Positions 1 through 7,827 of a DNA stretch of 17,408 nucleotides are shown here, one piece after another; within the stretch, counting starts at the first letter, position 1, and every line of letters starts with the position of its first letter. Location of the stretch: the NCBI GenBank assembly GCA_041568335.1, contig JBFFZZ010000034.1, positions 1 to 17,408 of the forward strand, given 5' to 3'. The stretch is from WVWW01 sp041568335 (lineage in GTDB: Bacteria; Acidobacteriota; Polarisedimenticolia; Polarisedimenticolales; Polarisedimenticolaceae). A model generated the notes under the pieces. That model saw only the letters and a list, made by a program, of their open reading frames with translations, had not been told where the DNA came from and made no database searches. Both the position numbers and the translations under genes were made by a program.

Positions 1-327
1 CATGCGTTTCCTGACCTCGGAAAGGCAGCGCTCCAGGTCCCAGGTCCAGCCCTGTTCCTTGTGCCGGTACGGCCGGTAGAAACCACAGAACTTGCAATCG
101 ACGGTGCAGACGTTGGTCGGGTTGAGGTGCATGTTGCGGACAAAGTAGGCGGCCGACCCGTTCTTGCGCTCGCGCACGATGTTGGCCATCGCGCCGACGG
201 CCATCAGCTCCTTGGATTCGTACAGCCGCAAGCCGTCCGCGAAGGTCAGCCGCTCGCCGTCCATCACCTTGGTGTAGATGTCCGTCAGACCCGCGGTTCG
301 GGCGAGCATTTCGACGACGTCGGACAT
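1..327 (-). CDS. mqnE: Radical SAM enzyme of the MqnE/MqnC family, probably aminofutalosine synthase (partial, N-terminal 109 aa)
   Basis: Only the first 109 residues lie in the window; the gene continues past position 1. I translated the reverse complement directly. It contains the radical SAM cluster motif C-x3-C-x2-C at C74, C78 and C81, embedded in HLNPTNVCTVDCKFCGFYR (residues 68-84). The preceding helical region with DGERLTFADGL (23-33) is typical of the MqnE/MqnC/CofH group. Family knowledge: MqnE uses SAM radical chemistry to make aminofutalosine in the cytoplasmic futalosine route to menaquinone. The HLNPTN form before the first cysteine favours MqnE over MqnC, but the truncation leaves this open. 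The ATG at 327 is preceded by GAGGAG at 8 nt and by a strong sigma70-type promoter, so the start is well supported. The gene is divergent from purF. Confidence 0.8.
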   Translation of the reverse strand, partial: MSDVVEMLARTAGLTDIYTKVMDGERLTFADGLRLYESKELMAVGAMANIVRERKNGSAAYFVRNMHLNPTNVCTVDCKFCGFYRPYRHKEQGWTWDLERCLSEVRKRM

Positions 328-365
328 GACGGGGGTCTCCTCGGCCGGACGGCCCGGCAGGCAAC

Positions 366-395
366 ATTATAGGAACGGCCGGGGAAACGGGTCAA
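366..395 (-). promoter_or_regulatory. sigma70-type promoter for the mqnE-like gene
   Basis: On the minus strand there is TTGACC (395-390, five of six to consensus), an 18-nt spacer, and a perfect TATAAT (371-366). Transcription would start near 359, about 30 nt before the ATG at 327, with the GAGGAG ribosome site in between. It also lies just upstream of purF, whose start is at 422 on the other strand. The assignment is by motif only. Confidence 0.6.
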
Positions 396-421
396 TTTGG
401 CCCCGGTGCTACCATGCCGGT

Positions 422-1876
422 ATGTGCGGTTTTATCGGAGTGATCGGCTCCTCGGCGGCTGTCCACGAGATCTACGACGGCCTCGTCACGATCCAGCATC
501 GCGGCCAGGATTCCGCCGGGATCATCACGTATGACGGCGACCGCTTCCACGTCAAGAAAGGCGAAGGGTTGGTCCGCGACATCTTCTCCGCCGCCAACAT
601 GGAACGGCTGCAGGGCGACATCGGGGTGGGGCACGTGCGTTACCCGACGGTCGGCTCCGGCGGCGGCGAGGACGCCCAGCCGTTCACCGTCAACTACCCG
701 TTCGGGATCGTCATGGCGCACAACGGCAACGTGGCCAACTACGACGCCCTGCGGGGCGAGCTGGCCGGGGCGGGGTTGCGTCACCTCTACTCCGAATGTG
801 ACGTCGAGGTGTTGCTCAACCTCTTCGCCAAGGCACTGGCCGACCTGAGCCGCGACGGCTTCACGCTGGAGTCCTACTACGGGGCGGTTGCCGAGTGCTA
901 CCGGCGGGTCCGTGGTGCCTACAGCGTCACCGGGTACATCGCGGGTCACGGGATGTTCGCCTTCCGCGATCCCTATGGCATCAAGCCGATCGCCCTCGGC
1001 CGCAAGCAACGCCCGGACGGCGGCTGGTCCCACGCGGTGGTTTCCGAGAGCGTGGTTCTCGATACGATCGGCTACGAACACCTCGAGACCGGTCCCCCGG
1101 GCCAGGCGCTGTTCATCGATCTCGAAGGCAACGTGACGCGTCACCAAGTGGCGCCGGCGAAACACCATCCGTGCGTTTTCGAGTTCGTCTACTTCTCGCG
1201 ACCCGATTCGATCATCGACGGCGCGTCGGTCTATCGGGCACGGGCCAACATGGGCGAACGGCTCGCGCGGACGTTCGCCGAGCGCAAACTCGAGATCGAC
1301 GTCGTCGTACCGGTTCCCGACTCCGGACGCACGGCCGCGCTCGCGATGGCGCAGACGCTCGGGGTTCCGTATCGCGAGGCGTTGGTCAAGAACCGTTACG
1401 TCGGCCGCACCTTCATCATGCCCGACCAGGGCGAGCGGCGCCGTTCGATCCGCAGCAAGCTCAACACGATCGACGAGGAGTTCCTCGGCAAGCGCGTTCT
1501 GCTCGTCGACGATTCGATCGTGCGAGGCAACACCTCGCGCCAGATCGTCCAGATGGCGCGCCAGGCCGGCGCGGTCAAGGTCTACTTCGCCTCGACCTCA
1601 CCGCCGCTCGTGCACCCCTGTGTCTACGGCATCGACATGAGCACCCGGCGCGAGTTCGTGGCGCGTGATCGCACGCACGCCGAGGTCGCGCAACAGCTCG
1701 GCGCCGACGCCGTGATCTACCAGGAGCTGGACGATCTGGTCGAGTCGGTACGCGAAGACCAGCCGGAGATCCGGCAGATGTGCCACGCCTGTTTCTCCGG
1801 CGAGTACCCGACAGGCGACATCACGCCGGAGATGCTGCAGCTGATCGAGGATGAGCGGATCACGCAGGGCAAGTAG
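422..1876 (+). CDS. purF: Amidophosphoribosyltransferase PurF
   Basis: 484 aa. PurF makes 5-phosphoribosylamine from PRPP and glutamine, the first committed step of purine synthesis. The N-terminus reads MCGFIGVIG, so removal of Met exposes Cys2, the Ntn-amidotransferase nucleophile. This fixes the start at 422 although longer in-frame extensions exist. The glutaminase domain spans about residues 2-245 (QHRGQDSAG, RYPTVG, AHNGN motifs). The phosphoribosyltransferase domain carries the PRPP loop VLLVDDSIVRGNTS at 359-372. Cysteines C251, C400, C454 and C457 match in context and spacing the four [4Fe-4S] ligands of the Bacillus subtilis-type enzyme. Unlike the B. subtilis enzyme there is no propeptide. 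No convincing Shine-Dalgarno precedes the ATG. The gene leads a probable operon with cvpA (10-nt gap) and the thyX-like gene. Confidence 0.96.
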   Translation: MCGFIGVIGSSAAVHEIYDGLVTIQHRGQDSAGIITYDGDRFHVKKGEGLVRDIFSAANMERLQGDIGVGHVRYPTVGSGGGEDAQPFTVNYPFGIVMAHNGNVANYDALRGELAGAGLRHLYSECDVEVLLNLFAKALADLSRDGFTLESYYGAVAECYRRVRGAYSVTGYIAGHGMFAFRDPYGIKPIALGRKQRPDGGWSHAVVSESVVLDTIGYEHLETGPPGQALFIDLEGNVTRHQVAPAKHHPCVFEFVYFSRPDSIIDGASVYRARANMGERLARTFAERKLEIDVVVPVPDSGRTAALAMAQTLGVPYREALVKNRYVGRTFIMPDQGERRRSIRSKLNTIDEEFLGKRVLLVDDSIVRGNTSRQIVQMARQAGAVKVYFASTSPPLVHPCVYGIDMSTRREFVARDRTHAEVAQQLGADAVIYQELDDLVESVREDQPEIRQMCHACFSGEYPTGDITPEMLQLIEDERITQGK

Positions 1877-1886
1877 GAGGGCCACG

Positions 1887-2414
1887 ATGAACGGTTTCGA
1901 CATCTTCCTGCTCGTGCTGGCCTGTTTGCTGGTCCTCGTCGGTGTGATCAAGGGGATCGTCCGCATCCTGATCGGGATCGCGGCGCTGGTCGCGGCCTTC
2001 GCGGTTGCCGCCTACTACCACCAGCCGCTGGCCGGGCGGCTCGGCGTGGTGGACGTCTCCGACGGCGTCCTCCGGCTCATCGCTTACGCGTTGATCTTCA
2101 TCGGCGTGATGCTGACCGGAGGCCTGCTGGCCTATCTGACGCGCAAGCTGATCAAGGCCTCGATGCTCAGCTGGGCCGACCGTACCGCGGGCGCGGTGGT
2201 CGGTCTGATCGCGGCCGCGCTGGTTGCTGCGCTGCTGGTCCTGCCCGTCGTCGCCTACTCCCCGTGGGGCCCCCAGGCGCTGGGCGATTCGAAGCTCGCG
2301 CCCTACATCGTGGGCGTAGCCGAGGCTGCCGCCGCGGTCGCCCCTCCCGAGATGGCCGAGCGTTACCGCGAAGGTGTCGAGGACCTCAAGAAGATCTGGG
2401 ACGAGCCCGTCTGA
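1887..2414 (+). CDS. cvpA: CvpA family inner-membrane protein
   Basis: 175 aa, with four predicted membrane segments at about residues 4-21, 26-43, 61-84 and 103-124. The sequence opens MNGFDIFLLVLACLLVLVG and has the family's W-x-D-x3-GAVVGL segment between the third and fourth helices (residues 96-107). CvpA proteins were named for colicin V production and are linked to envelope homeostasis; the molecular function is not settled. The start at 1887 follows GGAGG at 1876-1880, so the ribosome site overlaps the purF stop codon. Longer in-frame starts inside purF are less likely. Pairing with purF is a classic arrangement in proteobacteria, although there cvpA usually comes first. The thyX-like gene follows after 16 nt. 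Confidence 0.88.
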   Translation: MNGFDIFLLVLACLLVLVGVIKGIVRILIGIAALVAAFAVAAYYHQPLAGRLGVVDVSDGVLRLIAYALIFIGVMLTGGLLAYLTRKLIKASMLSWADRTAGAVVGLIAAALVAALLVLPVVAYSPWGPQALGDSKLAPYIVGVAEAAAAVAPPEMAERYREGVEDLKKIWDEPV

Positions 2415-2430
2415 ACGAAACGGAGTCTTC

Positions 2431-4011
2431 GTGGAACGGTTCACCGCCGAGGAGCGCGCAGCGCTCGAGCCTTACTTCACCAACCTCGACCGCCCGGTCT
2501 TCGCGCTGATCAACCTTCCCGAGGTCGTCAAGGGCGCGTTGTTCGCGCGTTACTCGCGGTCGGCGAAGTCGTTGCGACGGTTGTTCCTCGACGAGTTCTA
2601 CGACCCCGAACAAGCCGGCTCCGCGACCACGGCAACCGGTTCCGAACGCGCCGAGAAGCTCTACGAGAAGGTCTTCTTCGAGTACGGCGACGACTCCGTC
2701 GCGCAGCTCGGCGGCGTTCACCTGGCCTGCGAAAACGTCTCCAACATCCTGACCAAGCAGCTCGAGTGGGGCCGACTGATGGCCTACCTCGAGCAGTCGA
2801 CGCGCTACGTGCCCTACACCGGCAAGGTCGACGACAAGTTCAACTACCACGTCCCCGCCGAGCTCGACGGCACGCCGCTGCGCGACCGTTACGTCGAGGT
2901 GCTCGACGACGCGTTCGACACGTATTGTCGTTGGCTGGACCCGCTGGTCGAGATGTTCATGGCGCAATTCCCCCGCGAGGAGGGTGTCAGCAAGGGTGTC
3001 TACAAGCGCACCATCCGCGCCAAGGCGCTCGACGCGCTCCGCGGCTTGTTGCCGGCCGCGACGCAGGCCAACGTCGGGATCTACGGCACCGGCCAGGCCT
3101 ACGAGGCGTTGCTGCTGCGGCTGCGCGCCAACCCGTTGGCCGAGGCGCGCCGGGTCGCCGACGAGATGCTGGCCGAGCTGCGCAAGGTCATCCCGGCGTT
3201 CCTGCGTCGTGTCGACCTGCCCGACCGCGGCGATCGCTGGTCGCGGTACCTGGCGGAGACGCGCGATGCATCGGCCGAGATCGCGGCGAAAGTGACCGCG
3301 GGTGTCGAGCCGCAGCCGGTCGAGGAGGTCACGCTGAGCGCGTTCGATCCGGATGGCGAGACCAAGGTCGTCGCCGCGGCGCTCTACGCCTCGACGCGGC
3401 TCCCCGACGATCAGCTGCAAGAGCTGGCACGCGGATTGTCGACGGAACAACGCGAGCAAATCTTGAAGACCTACGTCGGCGAGCGAGCCAACCGGCGGCA
3501 CAAACCGGGGCGGGCGTTCGAACGCACATCGTACCGTTTCGACATCCTGGGCGATTACGGCGCTTTCCGCGATCTGCAGCGCCACCGTCTGCTCACGCTC
3601 GAGTGGCAACCCCTCTCGCCACACCACGGCTACCTGATGGCCGACTCGGTCGCCGAGGTCGGCGCCACCGACGACTGGAAACGAGTCATGGATCGCAGCG
3701 CCGAGCTCTACGAGGAGATCGAGAGCGCGGGCCTTCAGGGCGTCGGCCCCTACGCGATCCCGATGGCCTACCGCGTGCGTTTCTACATGGACATGAGCGC
3801 GCGTGAAGCGATGCACGTGATCGAGCTGCGCACCGCGCCGGCCGGGCACCCGTCCTACCGCCGGGTCTGCCAGTCGATGCACCGTCTCATTGCCGAGCAG
3901 GCCGGGCACGGGGCGATCGCGTCGGCGATGAAATACGTCGACCACAGCGAGGTCGAGCTGGAACGGCTGGAAGCGGAAAAGGCGGCGGAGAAACGCCGCG
4001 CCGACGGCTAG
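2431..4011 (+). CDS. Tandem ThyX-family protein (FAD-dependent thymidylate synthase fold, two degenerate halves)
   Basis: 526 aa, about twice the usual ThyX length of 220-260 aa. Both halves resemble ThyX. The N-terminal half has EYGDDSVAQLGG (84-95), then EWGRLMAYLEQSTRY (112-126), then LRGLLPAAT (203-211). The C-terminal half has LQRHRLLTLEWQPLS (382-396), then GPYAIPM (439-445) and IELRTAPAGH (464-473). Canonical ThyX carries RHR-x7-S. Here the first half keeps S-T-R-Y but has WGR in place of RHR. The second half keeps RHR (384-386) but has Pro at the Ser position. Family knowledge: ThyX makes dTMP with FAD, NADPH and methylene-tetrahydrofolate. Whether this protein does so is unproven. 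The GTG start at 2431 is chosen because GGAG precedes it by 5 nt; an in-frame ATG at 2374 lies inside cvpA. It ends 4 bp from the convergent cinA-like gene. Confidence 0.82.
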   Translation: MERFTAEERAALEPYFTNLDRPVFALINLPEVVKGALFARYSRSAKSLRRLFLDEFYDPEQAGSATTATGSERAEKLYEKVFFEYGDDSVAQLGGVHLACENVSNILTKQLEWGRLMAYLEQSTRYVPYTGKVDDKFNYHVPAELDGTPLRDRYVEVLDDAFDTYCRWLDPLVEMFMAQFPREEGVSKGVYKRTIRAKALDALRGLLPAATQANVGIYGTGQAYEALLLRLRANPLAEARRVADEMLAELRKVIPAFLRRVDLPDRGDRWSRYLAETRDASAEIAAKVTAGVEPQPVEEVTLSAFDPDGETKVVAAALYASTRLPDDQLQELARGLSTEQREQILKTYVGERANRRHKPGRAFERTSYRFDILGDYGAFRDLQRHRLLTLEWQPLSPHHGYLMADSVAEVGATDDWKRVMDRSAELYEEIESAGLQGVGPYAIPMAYRVRFYMDMSAREAMHVIELRTAPAGHPSYRRVCQSMHRLIAEQAGHGAIASAMKYVDHSEVELERLEAEKAAEKRRADG

Positions 4012-4015
4012 CGCG

Positions 4016-4870
4016 CTACTTGTTCCCGGCCGCCAGCGCCAGCAGCCGGTGCACGATGCGACCGATCTCGGACTCTGCCTCGGCGACCGTTTCTCCCGGA
4101 ACCTCGATGCGCATCAACAACCGGAAGCCCTTTTTGGCCGACCCGGTCGGACGTGTGGTGAAACGAGCGGCCGGATACTCGTCGGCGAGCCGCTCGATCA
4201 ACGGCACCAGCGCCGATTCGTCCTGGTTGGGGGCCTCGATCTGGCGTCGCGCGACGACACGGCCCGGTCCGAAGTCCTTCAGGTAGGGGAGCGCGGCCTC
4301 GAACACCGCGCGCGCCTCGCGCGGTGTCCCGGGCACGCTGATGACCGCGGTCGTGCCGGGCAACCGGACCAACGTCCCCGGGGCGATCCCGTCGGGGTTG
4401 GCCAGCACGGTACAGCCGACCGGTAGCCGGGTCATCTTCTCGCGGTACTTGTCGATCCCGCCGCGGTCGACGCGGCGTTGTTCCTTGAGTCGCGCGTAGG
4501 CCCGGTCGACGTGCTCGGCCGCGCCGGGATTACTGACCAGCGGCATGTTGAGCGCAGCGGAGACACCGGGAACCGTGCGGTCGTCGTCGGCGGGACCGAG
4601 ACCGCCGATCGTGACGACGAAGTGCGGGCTCTGTTCGAGCGCGCGGCGGATCGCGTCGGCGATGACACGCTCGTCATCGGCAATGAACGTGATGCGGCGA
4701 ACGCGGACGCCGCGGGTCGTCAGCAGACCGGCGACGATCTGGGCGCTCGAATCGCCCACCTCACCGCGCAACAGGTCCGAGCCGACGACGAGAATCTCGG
4801 CGTGCAGCTCGCCGTCGCGTGTCGGACGCACCTTCGGCGCGGGTTGTCCGCTCGTTTCGCGATCACGCAT
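4016..4870 (-). CDS. CinA-type molybdopterin-binding (MoCF) domain protein
   Basis: 284 aa from the ATG at 4870. The family core is clear: AEILVVGSDLLRGEVGDSSA (residues 24-43), IGGLGPADDDRT (88-99, matching the GGLGPTxDDxT loop of CinA), NPDGIAPG (158-165) and VPGTP (179-183). The roughly 160-residue C-terminal NMN deamidase domain of full CinA is absent, so this is the stand-alone COG1058 form. Such proteins can bind or hydrolyse nucleotides (ADP-ribose pyrophosphatase activity is known in the family). The Thr and His of the consensus loop are Ala and Asp here. A TTG at 4876 is an alternative start with better spacing (5 nt) from the GAGG ribosome site than the ATG (11 nt). The gene converges on the thyX-like gene and diverges from the amidohydrolase. 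Confidence 0.82.
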   Translation of the reverse strand: MRDRETSGQPAPKVRPTRDGELHAEILVVGSDLLRGEVGDSSAQIVAGLLTTRGVRVRRITFIADDERVIADAIRRALEQSPHFVVTIGGLGPADDDRTVPGVSAALNMPLVSNPGAAEHVDRAYARLKEQRRVDRGGIDKYREKMTRLPVGCTVLANPDGIAPGTLVRLPGTTAVISVPGTPREARAVFEAALPYLKDFGPGRVVARRQIEAPNQDESALVPLIERLADEYPAARFTTRPTGSAKKGFRLLMRIEVPGETVAEAESEIGRIVHRLLALAAGNK

Positions 4871-4886
4871 TGTCAAAGCAACCTCG

Positions 4887-4912
4887 GCCCCTCACGGGGC
4901 GGACGCACTATA
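4887..4912 (-). promoter_or_regulatory. Possible promoter -10 and 5' leader hairpin of the cinA-like gene
   Basis: On the minus strand, TATAGT (4912-4907) is a good -10 element, but no convincing -35 is seen. Transcription would begin near 4900, exactly where a hairpin GCCCC-GTGA-GGGGC starts (4900-4887). This has a 5-bp GC stem with a GNRA-type GUGA loop. The GAGG ribosome site follows within 5 nt. It may be a 5' stabilising stem or a translation modulator. Confidence 0.3.
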
Positions 4913-4981
4913 GCTTAAACGGAAGCGCAAAACCGCAGTCCCGTTCCGACGTACACTCGAGCAGGCAAAAGGAGAGTCCCG

Positions 4982-6331
4982 ATGCGCCTCGTCGTCCTCT
5001 TCGCGTTTTTCGCGATCCTGCCGGCCCCGTTCTCGACCGCCACGGCCTCGGACGGGTTCGCCCTGACCGGAGTCACGATCATCGACACCAACGACGGCTC
5101 GACGTCACCCGGCATGACGGTGCGGGTCCGCGACGGGCGTATCGAGCGCATCGCGACCGACATGAAGCTGCCCGACGGTGTCGAGGTGATCGACGCGAAG
5201 GGGAAATTCCTGATCCCCGGTCTCTGGGACATGCACATCCACTGGTATACGGAGTCTTACCTTCCGTTGTTCGTTGCCAACGGTGTGACCGGTGTGCGTC
5301 AGATGTTCGGCGGGGCGCTGCATCAGGACTGGAAAGAAAGGATGAAGGACGGCGAGCTGCTCGGGCCGCGGCACGTCGTCGCGAGCCGCATCGTCGACGG
5401 TCCCGAGCCGGTCTGGCCCGGCTCGATCGCCGTCGGCGACCCGGAAGAAGGTCGCAAGGCGGTCAACACCGCGATCAAGGAAGGCGCGGACTTCGTCAAG
5501 GTTTACAGCCTGCTGTCGCGCGACGCCTACTTCGCGATCGCCGACGAGGCGGGTAAGCGCGAGATTCCGTTCGCGGGTCACGTTCCCCGGTCGGTCTCCG
5601 CCGCGGAGGCGTCGGACGCGGGGCAGCGCTCGATCGAGCACCTCACGGGGGTGCTGACGGCCTGTTCCAGCGAAGAACAGGAGATTCGCGAGGAGATCGC
5701 GAAGGCGGACGGCTGGCAAAACCAGACCGAGCGGCTGCTTCGAACCTACAATGAGGGGAAAGCTGCCTCGCTGTTCGCACGCTTCGCTGAGAACGGCACC
5801 TGGCACTGCCCGACACTGACCATCCTGCACAACGTCGCGTTCATGCCGGATCCGGCGATCGTCGACGACTCCAACCTGAAGTACATGCCGCCATTCGTAC
5901 GGAGCATGTGGGACCCCGATCGAGTCCCGCGTTGGATGTCACCGGAGGCGTTCGCAAAATCACTCGAGATCGTGGGGGACATGCACGACGCCGGGGTCGG
6001 GATCCTGGCGGGCACCGACGTATTGAACCCCTATTGTTTCCCCGGTTTCAGCCTGCACGGCGAGCTCGAGCTGCTGGTGCGGGCGGGTCTGACCCCGCTC
6101 GAGGCGTTGCAGGCCGCGACGCTCAACCCAGCCGAGTACCTCGACATCCGCGACCGGTTCGGGACGGTCGAGGAGGGACACGTCGCCGATCTGGTGCTCC
6201 TCGAGGCCAACCCGCTGGAGTCGATCGGCAACACGCGACGCATCGCGGCGGTCGTCCTGGACGGACGGCTCTATCGCAAGGCCGACCTGGAACGCATGCT
6301 CGCCGAGGTGGAAAAGCTCGCCAACCCTTAG
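4982..6331 (+). CDS. Exported metal-dependent amidohydrolase (imidazolonepropionase-like)
   Basis: 449 aa. A Sec signal peptide covers about residues 1-23 (hydrophobic VVLFAFFAILPAPF, cleavage near TATAS), so the enzyme acts in the periplasm or outside the cell. The amidohydrolase superfamily signature is complete: metal ligands H85-x-H87 in LWDMHIHW, carboxylatable K173 in FVKVYS, H200 in GHVPRS, H220 in SIEHL, and D346 in LAGTD. The flanking beta-sandwich appears as GVTIIDTNDG near the start and GHVADLVLLEANP near the end. It belongs to the COG1228 group that includes imidazolonepropionases and Xaa-Pro dipeptidase-like enzymes; the substrate cannot be read from sequence. The ATG at 4982 has AGGAGA at 6 nt. 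It is a single-gene unit whose stop lies 1 bp from the stop of the converging transporter gene. Confidence 0.9.
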   Translation: MRLVVLFAFFAILPAPFSTATASDGFALTGVTIIDTNDGSTSPGMTVRVRDGRIERIATDMKLPDGVEVIDAKGKFLIPGLWDMHIHWYTESYLPLFVANGVTGVRQMFGGALHQDWKERMKDGELLGPRHVVASRIVDGPEPVWPGSIAVGDPEEGRKAVNTAIKEGADFVKVYSLLSRDAYFAIADEAGKREIPFAGHVPRSVSAAEASDAGQRSIEHLTGVLTACSSEEQEIREEIAKADGWQNQTERLLRTYNEGKAASLFARFAENGTWHCPTLTILHNVAFMPDPAIVDDSNLKYMPPFVRSMWDPDRVPRWMSPEAFAKSLEIVGDMHDAGVGILAGTDVLNPYCFPGFSLHGELELLVRAGLTPLEALQAATLNPAEYLDIRDRFGTVEEGHVADLVLLEANPLESIGNTRRIAAVVLDGRLYRKADLERMLAEVEKLANP

Positions 6332-6332
6332 G

Positions 6333-7802
6333 TCATTTGGCCCACAGTGGGAGCACGCCGGGGTCGAAACCGAACACCAGCGGGGCCGCGAGGTAGGTCC
6401 AGATCGTGATCAGCAGGATCCCGATCAGGTTGAGCCGGAAGCCGCTGCGCACCAGCTCGCCCATCGTGACCTTTCCGGTGCCGAAGACGATCGCGTTCGG
6501 CGGCGTCGCCACCGGCAGCATGAACGCGCAGCTCGCGGAGAGCGTCGCCGGGATCATCAACAGCAGCGGGTTGGCGCCGATCGCGACGGCCAACGCGCCG
6601 AGCACGGGCAGGATCATCTCCGTCGTGGCCGTGTTCGACGTCAGCTCGGTCAGGAAAGTGATCGCGCCACAGATGATCAGGACCAGCAGGATCGGCGGGA
6701 TACCGCCGACACCCGCGAGCGCCTGGCCGAGCCAGCCCGAGAGCCCCGACTCCTTGAAGCCCGAGGCCAGCGCGAAACCCCCGCCGAACAACAGCACGAT
6801 GCCCCAGCGAACCCGTATCGCGTCGCGCCAGCGCAGGATGCGCCCGCCATCCGGTTCGCGGGAAGCGATCAGGAACAGGATCAGCGCCAGCGCGATCGCT
6901 ACCGTGCCGTCGTCGACGTAGCCGGGTTCGGGCAGCAGCCTCGTCCAGAACGAGCGCAGCGTCCAACCGAGGACCAGCAACCCGAACAGCACGGCGACCC
7001 ACCGTTCCTCGTAGCCCATCGGACCGAGATCGTCGTACGCCTGGCGAAACTGATCCTTGCCCTCGACACGGTCGACGTCGGCCGCGTGCATCCGCCCGAG
7101 CAACCACCAGGCGATGCCGAGAAACACGACCGACAGCGGCAGGGCGAACACGAGCCAGCGCGCGAACGAGATGTCGGGCGCCTCGGGAAAGATGATGGTC
7201 AGGATGCGCGCGAAGGAAAGGTTGGGTGGGGTGCCGATCAGCGTCGCGAGACCGCCGATCGAGGCCGCATACGCGATGCCGATCAGCAGACCGATGCCGT
7301 AGCGCCGGATCTTCTCCTCCTCAATGTGCTCGCCGAGTTGCGCCAGCAACGCGACGGCCATCGGCGCCAGCATCATCGCCGTCGCCGTATTGCTGATCCA
7401 CATCGAGAGCAGCCAGGTCGCGGCCATGAAGCCCAGCAACAATCGCCGCGGGTGGGTCCCGAAGATCAGGATGATGCGTAGCGCGATTCGGCGGTGCAGG
7501 TTCCAGCGTTCCATCGCGATCGCGAACAGGAACCCACCGATGAACAGGAAGATGATGTGGTTGAAATAGACCGCGGCGGTCGAGTTGCCCGGCACGATGC
7601 CCAGCAGGGGAAACAACGCCACCGGAAGTAATGCGGTCGCCGGGATCGGGATCGCCTCGGTGATCCACCAGCCGGCCATCAGGATCGCGACGGCGGCCAT
7701 CCGTGTCGGCCGCGGGTCGTCGGGATCCAGCTCGGCGAACAGCAACACGGTGAGCGCGATCAGCGGCACGAGCCAGAGTCCAATGCGTTGCTTTCGCGTC
7801 AT
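6333..7802 (-). CDS. SLC13/DASS family anion transporter (dicarboxylate/sodium symporter type)
   Basis: 489 aa integral membrane protein with around a dozen hydrophobic segments. The two pseudo-symmetric Ser-Asn-Thr signatures of the DASS family are present: WISNTATAMM (S137-N138-T139) and LTSNTATTEM (S389-N390-T391). Each is paired with a TPPN motif, at 191-194 and 433-436. In characterised relatives such as VcINDY these motifs bind Na+ and a di- or tricarboxylate. Sulfate or other anions are also possible substrates. The start is the ATG at 7802, preceded by only a weak GGCG. It lies 25 nt downstream of the GT-C gene on the same strand, so the two may be cotranscribed, although no functional link is obvious. 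Confidence 0.92.
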   Translation of the reverse strand: MTRKQRIGLWLVPLIALTVLLFAELDPDDPRPTRMAAVAILMAGWWITEAIPIPATALLPVALFPLLGIVPGNSTAAVYFNHIIFLFIGGFLFAIAMERWNLHRRIALRIILIFGTHPRRLLLGFMAATWLLSMWISNTATAMMLAPMAVALLAQLGEHIEEEKIRRYGIGLLIGIAYAASIGGLATLIGTPPNLSFARILTIIFPEAPDISFARWLVFALPLSVVFLGIAWWLLGRMHAADVDRVEGKDQFRQAYDDLGPMGYEERWVAVLFGLLVLGWTLRSFWTRLLPEPGYVDDGTVAIALALILFLIASREPDGGRILRWRDAIRVRWGIVLLFGGGFALASGFKESGLSGWLGQALAGVGGIPPILLVLIICGAITFLTELTSNTATTEMILPVLGALAVAIGANPLLLMIPATLSASCAFMLPVATPPNAIVFGTGKVTMGELVRSGFRLNLIGILLITIWTYLAAPLVFGFDPGVLPLWAK

Positions 7803-7827
7803 CGCCCGCGATTATGACCCCAACTGG

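Noticed and set aside
278..421. N-terminal extension of PurF
   Set aside because: The catalytic Cys must follow the initiator Met or a short propeptide. The extension is Arg/Ser-rich and crosses the divergent promoter of the mqnE-like gene.
2386..3945. 519-codon open frame on the minus strand opposite the ThyX-like gene
   Set aside because: It is the complement of a conserved family with aligned motifs, its composition is Val/Arg/Gln-rich, and no membrane, signal or domain pattern supports it.
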